Positions 34,740 through 42,789 of a stretch of DNA of 64,000 nt are shown piece by piece; position 1 is the first letter of the stretch; each line of letters opens with the position of its first letter. The position numbers and the translations under genes are program-made. The stretch is from the NCBI GenBank assembly GCA_027531255.1, contig JAPZRU010000002.1, forward strand, positions 186,001-250,000. The letters run 5' to 3'. The DNA is from Steroidobacteraceae bacterium (lineage in GTDB: Bacteria; Pseudomonadota; Gammaproteobacteria; Steroidobacterales; Steroidobacteraceae). The notes below the pieces were generated by a model. It saw only the letters and a list, made by a program, of their open reading frames with translations. It had not been told where the DNA came from and did not search any database.

Positions 34740-36188
34740 CTAGACGGGCTCGAGCGTGCGGGCCCGCCGGCGTTCGAGGCCGCTGCCGGCAGCGGCGCTG
34801 CGCCAGTGCCCACGCGGGGCCGCGATGCGCTCGAGCAGCGCGTCGGGGTCGAACGGCTTCGTGAAGTGGTCGTCGCAGCCGGCGGCGCGGGCCCGGCGCT
34901 TGTCCTCGTCCCGGCCCCACCCGGTCAGCGCCACGATCAGGAACTCCGCGCCGCGCAGTTGCGCGCGCAGCCGGGCCGCGACCTCGTAGCCGTCGAGTCC
35001 GGGCAGGCCGACGTCGAGCAGCACGACGTCGGGCGCGAACTCCAGCGCCAGCGCCAGCGCGCTCGGCCCGTCGTAAGCGGTGCGAGTCTCGTGGCCGCGC
35101 AGGCGCAGCAGCAGCGCGAGGCCGTCGGCGCCGTCGCGGTTGTCGTCAACGACGAGCACGCGGTGACGCACGCTCGGCGGCGGTGCGGCCGCGCCGAAGC
35201 CGAGAGGCCGCGTCACCTGTGCGAGCGGCACCCGCACCGTGAACTCGGCGCCCCGACCGGGTCCGTCGCTGTGCGCGACGACGTGACCGCCGTGCAGTTC
35301 CACCAGCGCGCGCGTCAGCGCGAGACCGAGGCCGAGCCCGCCCCGTGGACGCGGCGCGCCCGGCGAGGCCTGCCAGAACATGTCGAAGAGCCGGTCGATA
35401 CGCTCGGGCTCGAGACCGATGCCGTCGTCGCGCACCGCGATCACCACCTGCGCCCCCTCCCGATGCGCCGTCACGACGATGCGTCCCCCGTCGGGCGTGT
35501 AGGTCGCGGCATTGTTCAGCACGTTCGACAGGGCCTGCGCCAGGCGCACGGCGTCGGCCTCCAGCTCGAGCGGTCCGTCCGGCAGCGTGATCTCCAGGCG
35601 GTGGCGGCCGGCCTCGATCAGCGGCCGGCTGGTCTCGACAGCGAGTTCCACGACGTAGCCGAGCGTCACGAACTCGCGCTGCAGCTCGAACTGCCCACGC
35701 GTGAGCCGCGACGCGTCGAGCAGGTCGTCGAGGAGGCGCGCCATCTGCGCGACCTGGCGCTCGATCACGCCCTGCGCCCACGCGATCTCGGGATCGGATG
35801 TGCCCTTGAAGCGCAGGATCTGCGCGGCGCTGCGCAGCGGGTTCAGCGGGTTGCGCAGCTCGTGGGCCAGCGTGGCGAGGAACTGCGTGTGCTCGGGCGT
35901 GGCCTCCAGCGCCGCGCCGCGGCAGTCCCGACCGTCGGTGCCGGACGCCTCCGCAGCCGGCCGCGCCGCTTTCGCCTCGAGGGTCCGGGTCAGCGCGCTC
36001 GCGTCCGCGTCGCCGTCGCTCGCCTCGACCCCGGCGCCAGCCGCGTCCAGCGCCCGCAGGCGCGACTCGGCTACCTCGAGAGCGCCACGCAGCCGGACGA
36101 TCTCGGCCTGCGCCGCGACCGCGTCTTCGTCGAGAACGTCCCGGGCCGCCCGCAGCACCTTCGTCCGGATGATCTGCAGCCACTGCAT
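34740..36188 (-). CDS. Hybrid sensor histidine kinase with C-terminal receiver domain
   Basis: The 482-residue protein has no membrane segment. A short N-terminal coiled coil (20-60) precedes the HisKA domain, with the phosphoacceptor His109 in LATLAHELRNPLNPL. The HATPase domain follows: N box ALSNVLNNAATYTPDGG, G1 AVRDDGIGLEP, G2 RGGLGLGLALTRALV. The receiver domain at about 360-480 has the acidic pair in VLVVDDNRDG, the phosphoacceptor Asp in VVLLDVGLPGLDG and the conserved Lys in FTKPFDPDALL. It lacks a DNA-binding output and a recognisable sensor, so input may come through protein contact. The start ATG 36188 (MQWLQIIRTKV) is preferred over 36230. It is upstream of the 11-gene cluster on the same strand, but separated by a promoter. 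Confidence 0.9.
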   Translation of the reverse strand: MQWLQIIRTKVLRAARDVLDEDAVAAQAEIVRLRGALEVAESRLRALDAAGAGVEASDGDADASALTRTLEAKAARPAAEASGTDGRDCRGAALEATPEHTQFLATLAHELRNPLNPLRSAAQILRFKGTSDPEIAWAQGVIERQVAQMARLLDDLLDASRLTRGQFELQREFVTLGYVVELAVETSRPLIEAGRHRLEITLPDGPLELEADAVRLAQALSNVLNNAATYTPDGGRIVVTAHREGAQVVIAVRDDGIGLEPERIDRLFDMFWQASPGAPRPRGGLGLGLALTRALVELHGGHVVAHSDGPGRGAEFTVRVPLAQVTRPLGFGAAAPPPSVRHRVLVVDDNRDGADGLALLLRLRGHETRTAYDGPSALALALEFAPDVVLLDVGLPGLDGYEVAARLRAQLRGAEFLIVALTGWGRDEDKRRARAAGCDDHFTKPFDPDALLERIAAPRGHWRSAAAGSGLERRRARTLEPV

Positions 36189-36380
36189 TGCGCGCCCTTC
36201 CGAGGCTCGTGCGGCCAGAAGTCGCGCCAAGTCTGCATCGAAGCTGGGCAGGAACGCTTGCGTAATGGAAAACCCTGGAGGCGCGCATTGCGCCCCGGGT
36301 GCGGCGCGAGGTGCGCATTCGCGGCGGACGCCGCGGCGGGTAACGCGGATCGTCGCAGAAGCGCGCCGGATCGCGTCGGC

Positions 36381-37676
36381 TCAGCGCTCGCCGACCGGCG
36401 GCGTGAACCGATCGAGCCGGCGCAGTTCCGGGAACCAGCGCGCCCACAGGCCGGCGACGGCGAGCGTCGCGAAGCCGCCGACCACCACCGCGGGCTTCAG
36501 TCCCCACCACGCGGCGGTGAGGCCGGACTCGAATTCGCCGAGCTCGTTCGAGGCGCCGATGAACATCGAGTTGACCGCGCCGACGCGCCCGCGCATCGCG
36601 TCGGGCGTTTCGAGCTGCACCAGCACGTGGCGCACGAACACGCTGACCATGTCGGCCGCGCCGAGCACCACGAGCACCGCGAGCGACAGCCAGAAGTTCT
36701 CCGACACGCCGAACACGATGGTGGCGACGCCGAACACGACCACGCCGCCGAACATCCAGCGGCCGGCGTGCCGCGAGATCGGCCGCACGGTCAGGTAGGC
36801 GGCGGTCAGCGCCGCGCCGATGCCGGGCGCCGCGCGCAGCCAGCCCAGCCCTTCGGGACCGACCTTCAGCACGTCGGCGGCATAGGCGGGCAGCAGCGCG
36901 GTCGCGCCGCCGAACAGCACGGCGAACAGGTCCATCGAGATCGCGCCGAGCACGGGCTTGCGGCGCCAGACGAAACGCAGGCCCTCGAAGAGCGTCTGCA
37001 GGCTCGCGGGCTCGGTGACCGCCGGCTGGCGCGGCGCGCGCACCGCGAGCATGAACGCGACGGACAGGGCCAGCAGCACCGCGACGGTGCCGTAGACGGT
37101 GGCTGGGCCCGCGAGCCCGTAGAGCACGCCTCCGAGCGCCGGGCCGGCGATCGTCGACACCTGCCACATCGACGAGTTGATGCCGACCGCGTTCCTGAAC
37201 AGGGCCGGTGGCACGAGGTTCGGCATGAGCGCCTGGCCCGCGGGCGCCATGAACGCGCGCGCCATGCCGAACACGACCATCACAGCGAACACGGGCCACG
37301 GGTCCGAGAAGCCGCGGAGCGTGAGCCACAGCAGCGCCGCCGCGCAGGCCAGTTCGACGGCGAAGCAGCCGAGTACGATCGAGCGGCGGTTCCAGCGGTC
37401 CGCGGCCTGCCCCGCGAACAGCACCAGCAGAACGAACGGCACGAACTGCGACAGGCCGATCAGGCCGAGGTCGAGCGGGTCGCGCGTCAGCTCGTAGACC
37501 TGCGCGCCGACCGCGACGGTCTGCATCTGCACCGCGAACGACGACGCGAATCGGGCGACCAGGTAGCGCACGAACGAGCGCTGGGCGAGGACTGCGCGCA
37601 GCCCTGCCCGTTCCTCGGCACGGTCCGCGTCGGGCGTCGGCTGCGCGGGGTCGCCCGGGCCGGCGGGCGCGTTCAC
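36381..37676 (-). CDS. MFS exporter, EntS/DHA3-like
   Basis: This roughly 431-residue inner-membrane protein has about twelve hydrophobic segments. RYLVARFASSFAVQMQTVAV, GLSQFVPFVLLVLFAGQAAD, DRWNRRSIVLGCFAVELAC and FRNAVGINSSMWQVSTIAGP followed by ALGGVLYG match the EntS/DHA3-type MFS exporters, and a later CGFAT-like stretch resembles the second half. The substrate is unknown; relatives export siderophores or macrolides. Start GTG 37676 is chosen because a TATACT -10 box lies about 30 bases upstream; a longer frame with TTG at 37724 would begin before that box. Confidence 0.85.
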   Translation of the reverse strand: MNAPAGPGDPAQPTPDADRAEERAGLRAVLAQRSFVRYLVARFASSFAVQMQTVAVGAQVYELTRDPLDLGLIGLSQFVPFVLLVLFAGQAADRWNRRSIVLGCFAVELACAAALLWLTLRGFSDPWPVFAVMVVFGMARAFMAPAGQALMPNLVPPALFRNAVGINSSMWQVSTIAGPALGGVLYGLAGPATVYGTVAVLLALSVAFMLAVRAPRQPAVTEPASLQTLFEGLRFVWRRKPVLGAISMDLFAVLFGGATALLPAYAADVLKVGPEGLGWLRAAPGIGAALTAAYLTVRPISRHAGRWMFGGVVVFGVATIVFGVSENFWLSLAVLVVLGAADMVSVFVRHVLVQLETPDAMRGRVGAVNSMFIGASNELGEFESGLTAAWWGLKPAVVVGGFATLAVAGLWARWFPELRRLDRFTPPVGER

Positions 37677-37707
37677 GGGTGGCGAGGAATCGTCATGGGC
37701 GCGGTCG

Positions 37708-37713
37708 AGTATA
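37708..37713 (-). promoter_or_regulatory. -10 element TATACT upstream of the MFS exporter
   Basis: On the minus strand TATACT lies in the divergent 95-bp spacer between the MFS exporter and the DUF457 gene. No good -35 box is visible at 16-18 bp. The expected start leaves about 25 bases before GTG 37676. Confidence 0.35.
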
Positions 37714-37771
37714 GCGGCGGGCAACCGGCGCGGCGGCGGGGTATCGTCCGCGCGCGCGGCACGGAGGGGCG

Positions 37772-38788
37772 ATGGATTCGTTGACGCAGGCGGTGCTCGG
37801 CGCCGCGGTGGGCGCGGCGGTGCTCGGGCGGCGCGCGGGCCGCAAGGCGCCCCTCTGGGGCGCCTTGCTCGGCACGCTCCCGGACCTCGACGTGCTCGTG
37901 CCGTTCGGCAGCCCGGTCGCCGACTTCACCTACCACCGCGGCCACTCGCACGCGCTGTTCTGGCTGACGCTCGCCGCGCCCGCGTTCGCGTGGCTGATCA
38001 CCCGCCTGCACCGCGACCAGCGCGCAGAGTTCCGCGGCTGGTGGCTGCTCTGCTGCACGTGCCTCGTCACGCACACGCTGCTCGACGCGCTGACGATCTA
38101 CGGCACGCAGCTCGGGCTGCCGTTCACCGATCACCCCTTCGGCACCGGCAGCGTGTTCGTGATCGACCCGGCGTACACCCTGCCGCTGCTGCTCGGCGTG
38201 CTGTGTGCGTTGACGCTGCGCGACCGCCGGCTCGGCCATCGACTCAACGCGGTCGGGCTCGGCGTCGGCACCGCCTACCTCGCGTTCGGGCTGGCCGCGC
38301 AGGCGCACGTCGCCGACATCGCCCGCGCGGAACTCGCGCGGCAGGGGCTCGCTCACGAGCGCCTCGTCGTCACGCCGACGCCGTTCAACGGCGTGCTGTG
38401 GCGCGTGCTCGCGATGCAGCCGGACGGCTACTGCGAGGGCTTCCGCTCGCTGCTGGACGGCGCCGCACCGCTCGTGCCGCGCTGCTTCCCGAGCGAGCCG
38501 GCGGCTCTCGACCCGCTCGCGGACGCGTGGGCGGTCGAGAGACTGCGGTGGTTCACGAAGGGCTATTACTCGGTGCGGCGCGAAGGCGAGGAGATCGTGT
38601 TCCGCGACCTGCGCATGGGCCAGGAACCCGCCTACGCGTTCACGTTCGTGGTGGGCACCGTCCGCGACGGCCGCACCGTGCCGCTCGTGCCGGAAGTGCA
38701 GCGCGTGGTCACTTTCGAAGACCGCGCGGACGGCGCGCTGCAGTGGCTGTGGGCGCGGATCTTCGACCCCGCGATCCCGCCGCCGTGA
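37772..38788 (+). CDS. Metal-dependent hydrolase-like membrane protein (DUF457/YdjM type)
   Basis: The 338-residue protein starts MDSLTQAVLGAAVGAAVLG and continues GALLGTLPDLDVLVPFGSP, DFTYHRGHSHALFWL and THTLLDALTIYGTQL, the histidine/aspartate pattern of the YdjM/DUF457 membrane family annotated as metal-dependent hydrolases. The residues Asp (in LPDLDVL), His (HRGHSH) and His-x-x-x-Asp (THTLLDA) could bind metal. Four to five membrane segments lie in the first 190 residues, followed by a soluble C-terminal domain of about 140 residues. Enzymatic activity is not proven for the family. An AGGGG ribosome site precedes ATG 37772. Confidence 0.85.
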   Translation: MDSLTQAVLGAAVGAAVLGRRAGRKAPLWGALLGTLPDLDVLVPFGSPVADFTYHRGHSHALFWLTLAAPAFAWLITRLHRDQRAEFRGWWLLCCTCLVTHTLLDALTIYGTQLGLPFTDHPFGTGSVFVIDPAYTLPLLLGVLCALTLRDRRLGHRLNAVGLGVGTAYLAFGLAAQAHVADIARAELARQGLAHERLVVTPTPFNGVLWRVLAMQPDGYCEGFRSLLDGAAPLVPRCFPSEPAALDPLADAWAVERLRWFTKGYYSVRREGEEIVFRDLRMGQEPAYAFTFVVGTVRDGRTVPLVPEVQRVVTFEDRADGALQWLWARIFDPAIPPP

Positions 38789-38979
38789 GGGCCCGTAACG
38801 GGGACGTTCCCCGTCACGGCGGGCAGGCCGCGCCGCGACCGTGCGCGGCCGCCGAACCTCGGCATCCTCTCGATCTCGTTCGAGGCGCACGACCCGACCG
38901 ACCGAAACGCCGCCGACCGCGCCGCGGTCGGCCACGCGAGCTATCCTCGCGTCCCGGACGCCCCGGCCGCGAGGACCCC

Positions 38980-40770
38980 ATGCCCGCCGCGATCCCCGTC
39001 ACCCGTCACTACGCCTCGATCCCGACCGGCCGCTACGGCGCGCGCCAGGTCCACTACCGTCGCGCCGGCTCGGGCCCCTGCGTGCTGATGCTGCACCAGT
39101 CGCCGCTGTCCTCCGCGGACCTGCTGCCGATCATCGAGCACTGGAAGCACCACTACACCTGCATCGCGCCGGACACGCCGGGCTACGGCATGTCCGACCC
39201 GTTCGGCGTCGATTCGCTCGAGATGGACGACATCGCCGACGGCGTCGTCGAGTTCATGGATGCGGTCGGCATCGAGCGCTGCGCGGTCTACGGCTTCCAC
39301 ACCGGCGCGATGATCGCGGGCGCGCTCGCGCACAAGTACCCGGAGCGCGTGGTCTGCGCGGTCGCGAACGGCTACGTCGTGCTCACCGAGGCGGAGCGCC
39401 GCGACTTCGTCGCGCACTACCTGCCGCCGCTCGAGCCGAAGTGGGACGGTTCGCACCTGACGTGGCTGTGGGCGCGCCTCCGGGAACAGACGATCTTCTT
39501 CCCGTGGCATCGCCCGAGCCTCGCCGGCCGCATGGCGATCGACGTGCCCTCGCCCGAAACGCTGACGAACACCGTCGTCGAGGTGCTGCGCTCCGGCGAC
39601 CACTTCCGCGTCGGCTACCGCGCCGCATTCACTTTCCGGAGCGACGAGGCGCTCCGCACGATGCGCGCGCCGATGCTCGTCACCGCGGCGGAAGTCGACC
39701 CGCTGCACCGGCAGCTGCCGCGCATCCGCCATCCGTCGAACAGCGTCGAGGTGCGTCCCGGCGGCAGCGTGCAGCAGACCTGGGAGCTGTGCCGCGCCTA
39801 CATCGACCGTCACTCGCCGCCGCCCGCGCCGCCGCTCGCGAAGACCCGGCCGCTGGCGGGCCGCACGTGGAACGAGATGATCGACGTGCCGGGCGGCCAG
39901 GTCCGCGTGCGACGCAACACCGACGCGGCAGGCCGGACGGTGCTCGTGCAGCACGACGCGTCGAGCGCCTCCGACACCGTCGACGCGGTCGCGCAGTCGC
40001 TCGTCGGCCACCGTCCCGTGCTCGCGATCGACCTGCCGGGCCACGGCGAATCCGACAACGTGCTGTTCGACGCCGCGACGGTCGCGGCCGCCGCCCGCAC
40101 GCTCGACGAGGCGATGGCGGGCGCGAAGGCGGGCCGGCCGATCGGCCCCGAGATCGCGAGCGTCGTGACGGTGCCGCGCTACGTCGAGGGAGTGCGGGCC
40201 GTGCTCGACGCACTCGGTCTCGACCAGGTGGACTTCCACGGCATGTGGGGCGGCGGCTTCGTCGGCCTCGAACTGGCGAAGCAGCAGCCCTCGCGCGTGC
40301 ACCGGCTCGTGATGAGCGACGTGATCTGGTGCGACGAGGCGTTCCTCCGGCACAAGCGCGCGCAGTACACGCCGCGGATCGAGCCGGTCTGGTACGGCGG
40401 GCACCTGCTGATGTGCTGGCACCTGATGCGGGACCAGGGCCTGTTCTACCCGTGGTTCGACCGCACCGCGCGGGCCGCGATCCGCCGCGAACCCCACGTG
40501 GAGCCCGCGATGGTGCACGGTCGCGTCCGGAACATGCTGAAGGCGCCGGAGATGTGGCGGCTCGCGTACCAGGCGCACTTCGCCTACCCGGTGAAGACCG
40601 AGCTGCCGGCCGCGCGCGTGCCGACGCTGCTGTGCGCACCCGCGTGGGATCCGAACTACCAGCAGACGGTGGACGCCGCCGCGGCCGCGCAGCGGCCGTT
40701 CGTCGACCTGCCGGACGAGATGTCGAAGTGGGGACCCGCGTTCCTGCGCTTCCTCGACGCGCGGGCCTGA
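38980..40770 (+). CDS. Tandem fused alpha/beta hydrolase-like protein lacking Ser nucleophiles
   Basis: The 596-residue protein consists of two alpha/beta-hydrolase domains in one chain (about 1-285 and 300-596). The first shows VLMLHQSPLSSADLLPIIE, IAPDTPGYGMSDPF and the nucleophile elbow VYGFHTGAMIAG; His stands where Ser belongs. The second shows VLVQHDASSASDTVD, LAIDLPGHGESDN and the elbow FHGMWGGGFVGLE, with Trp at the nucleophile position. Catalysis by the classical triad is therefore unlikely in either half. Binding, a different chemistry or a scaffold role are alternatives. No signal peptide. ATG 38980 lies about 30 bases after a TATCCT -10-like box. The first domain resembles the hydrolases at 48024 and 60205. 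Confidence 0.82.
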   Translation: MPAAIPVTRHYASIPTGRYGARQVHYRRAGSGPCVLMLHQSPLSSADLLPIIEHWKHHYTCIAPDTPGYGMSDPFGVDSLEMDDIADGVVEFMDAVGIERCAVYGFHTGAMIAGALAHKYPERVVCAVANGYVVLTEAERRDFVAHYLPPLEPKWDGSHLTWLWARLREQTIFFPWHRPSLAGRMAIDVPSPETLTNTVVEVLRSGDHFRVGYRAAFTFRSDEALRTMRAPMLVTAAEVDPLHRQLPRIRHPSNSVEVRPGGSVQQTWELCRAYIDRHSPPPAPPLAKTRPLAGRTWNEMIDVPGGQVRVRRNTDAAGRTVLVQHDASSASDTVDAVAQSLVGHRPVLAIDLPGHGESDNVLFDAATVAAAARTLDEAMAGAKAGRPIGPEIASVVTVPRYVEGVRAVLDALGLDQVDFHGMWGGGFVGLELAKQQPSRVHRLVMSDVIWCDEAFLRHKRAQYTPRIEPVWYGGHLLMCWHLMRDQGLFYPWFDRTARAAIRREPHVEPAMVHGRVRNMLKAPEMWRLAYQAHFAYPVKTELPAARVPTLLCAPAWDPNYQQTVDAAAAAQRPFVDLPDEMSKWGPAFLRFLDARA

Positions 40771-40802
40771 GCGCCCGCGCGGCCGCGCCGGGCCGCGCCG
40801 GC

Positions 40803-41825
40803 GTGCCCGGGCGCGGCCTGCGCCTGCGCCTGCGCGTCGCGATCCCGCTCGGGCTCGCGCTGCTCGCGACCGCCGCGTGCGCGAGCTCGCGCGGGGAAGG
40901 CGCCGCGGCACCGGTACCAGCAGCGACACCAGCGGCGACACCGGCAGCGGCACCGGTGTCGGCGCAGGCGCCGGAACCGCCACCGCCACCGGCGCCGGCG
41001 CCGGTCGACGCGCCGCCCGACGTCGCGGCTTCGCACGCCGACGCGATCCGCGAGCTGATCGCCACGACGGGCAGCCTCGACCGCGAACTCGCGCGCGTCG
41101 ACCCGCTCGTCGCGCAGCTCCGGGCGAACTCGCCCGAACTGCCCGAGGCGGTGTGGACGAACCTCGAGGCGCGCCTGCGCAACCGCGAGGCGCTGCTCGC
41201 ACTGTACGTCCCGGTGTACGCACGCCACCTGCCGGAGACGGACGTGCGCAGCCTGATCGAGTTCTACCGCAGCCCGCTCGGGCGGCGCTCGCTCGAGGCC
41301 CAGGAGCGGATCCGAGAGACCAGCCGCGAGGCGGCGGGGCGACTTGCCGTCGAGGCCTTCGGCGAGCTCGCCGGGTCGCCGGCGGCGGCGGCGCCGTCGG
41401 CAGCCACGTCGCCGCCGCCCGCGCCCACCCACGCGCAGGCGATCCGCGAGCTGATCGAGGCGTCGCGGGTGATCCCGGCCGCGCAGGAGACGATGCGGCG
41501 GCTGCTCGACACCGCGCGCGCCAACCCGCTCACCCGCGACACGCCGCCCGAGGCGTGGACCCGCGCCGAGCGCCGGCTGACCGATCCCGACACGCTGCGC
41601 GCGATCTGGGTGCCCGCGTACGCCGCGCACCTGCCGGAGCCGGAGGTGCGCGCGCTGACCGCGTTCTACCGCTCGCCGCTCGGCGCGCGCGTGGCCGAAG
41701 CGCTGCCGCGCGTGCAGGCCGAGCTCGGCGCGGTCGCGCAGAACTACGGCGCGACCGCCGCACGCCGCGCGATCCGCGACGTGATGGGCCCCCTGCCGCA
41801 GTGGCGGCCGCCGCCGTCGCCATGA
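40803..41825 (+). CDS. Lipoprotein with two DUF2059 domains
   Basis: The protein is 340 residues. It starts with GTG 40803, giving a signal and lipobox ATAAC (Cys26), then a Pro/Ala-rich linker to residue 75. Two copies of a DUF2059 domain follow, about 80-195 and 210-325: the first has HADAIRELIATTGSLDREL and FYRSPLGRRSLEAQERI, the second THAQAIRELIEASRVIPAAQ and AFYRSPLGARVAEALPRV. The repeated R-E-L-I and F-Y-R-S-P-L-G signatures identify the family, which is of unknown function and often periplasmic. No ATG is available near the signal. Its stop overlaps the CDF transporter ATG (ATGA). Confidence 0.83.
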   Translation: MPGRGLRLRLRVAIPLGLALLATAACASSRGEGAAAPVPAATPAATPAAAPVSAQAPEPPPPPAPAPVDAPPDVAASHADAIRELIATTGSLDRELARVDPLVAQLRANSPELPEAVWTNLEARLRNREALLALYVPVYARHLPETDVRSLIEFYRSPLGRRSLEAQERIRETSREAAGRLAVEAFGELAGSPAAAAPSAATSPPPAPTHAQAIRELIEASRVIPAAQETMRRLLDTARANPLTRDTPPEAWTRAERRLTDPDTLRAIWVPAYAAHLPEPEVRALTAFYRSPLGARVAEALPRVQAELGAVAQNYGATAARRAIRDVMGPLPQWRPPPSP

Positions 41826-42682
41826 GCCCGACCCGCTGGATGGCGTGGCTCTCGCTCGCGACCTCGCTCGCGACGCTCGGCCTCAAGTTCGGCGCGTACG
41901 CGCTGACGGGCTCCGTGAGCCTGCTCTCGGACGCGCTGGAGGCCTTCGTCAACATCGCCGCCGCACTCGCCGCGCTCGCCGCGCTGACGATCGCGGAACG
42001 CCCGCCCGACGCGGGCCATCCCTACGGGCACGACAAGGCGCAGTACTTCTCGAGCGGCGCCGAGGGGGTGCTGATCCTCGGCGCGTCCGCCGCGATCGTC
42101 TACGCAGCCATCGGCCGCCTGCTCGAGCCCACCGAACTGGAGCGACTCGGCCCCGGGCTGCTGGTCGCGGGTCTCGCGGCCGCGATGAACCTCGTCACCG
42201 CGCGTCTGATGTTCCGGGTCGCGCGCAGCCACGACAGCATCTCGCTCGAGGCCGACGCTCAGCACCTGATGACCGACGTCTGGACCTCGGTCGGCGTGAT
42301 CGCGGGCCTCGGCGTCGTGCTGCTGGAGCCGGGCTGGGCGGTGCTCGACCCGCTGATCGCGATCGTGGTCGCGCTGCACATCGCGTGGGTCGGCGTCGGC
42401 CTGCTGCGGCGCTCGACGGCGGGCCTGATGGACACGGCGCTGCCGGACGACGAGCTCGCCACGCTGCGCGCGGCGATCGCGGCCGAGCTGCCGCCCGGGA
42501 CCCGGCACGGCCCGCTGCTGACGCGCCGCGCGGGCCCGCGCCGCTTCGTCGAATTCACGCTGCAGGTGCCGGGGCACGAGACCGTCAGCGCCTCGCACGC
42601 GCTCTGCGACCGGCTCGAGACCCGCATCGGCGCGGCGCTGCCGCGGACGCAGGTGACGATCCACGTCGAGCCGCTCGGCTAG
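41822..42682 (+). CDS. Cation diffusion facilitator (CDF) metal exporter
   Basis: This 286-residue inner-membrane protein should export divalent metal ions such as Zn2+, Fe2+ or Mn2+ in exchange for protons. It has six membrane segments and the family signatures: GSVSLLSDALEAFVNIAAAL near residue 30-50, HPYGHDKAQYFSS, and the second site EADAQHLMTDVWTSVGVIAG with HxxxD. In the first site Asn replaces the usual second Asp (SDALEAFVN), so metal selectivity may be altered. The C-terminal cytoplasmic domain (about 205-286) has QVPGHETVSASHALCDRLE. It is coupled by ATGA overlap with the DUF2059 lipoprotein. Confidence 0.92.
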   Translation: MSPTRWMAWLSLATSLATLGLKFGAYALTGSVSLLSDALEAFVNIAAALAALAALTIAERPPDAGHPYGHDKAQYFSSGAEGVLILGASAAIVYAAIGRLLEPTELERLGPGLLVAGLAAAMNLVTARLMFRVARSHDSISLEADAQHLMTDVWTSVGVIAGLGVVLLEPGWAVLDPLIAIVVALHIAWVGVGLLRRSTAGLMDTALPDDELATLRAAIAAELPPGTRHGPLLTRRAGPRRFVEFTLQVPGHETVSASHALCDRLETRIGAALPRTQVTIHVEPLG

Positions 42683-42789
42683 CGGCCGGGCGCGACGGCA
42701 CAGGGAGCCGGACCAGCCGCGGTAGACGGCGGGGTCCACACCGTCGTCGGCACGGCGACGGTGCATGACACAACTACAGGGGCAAACGC

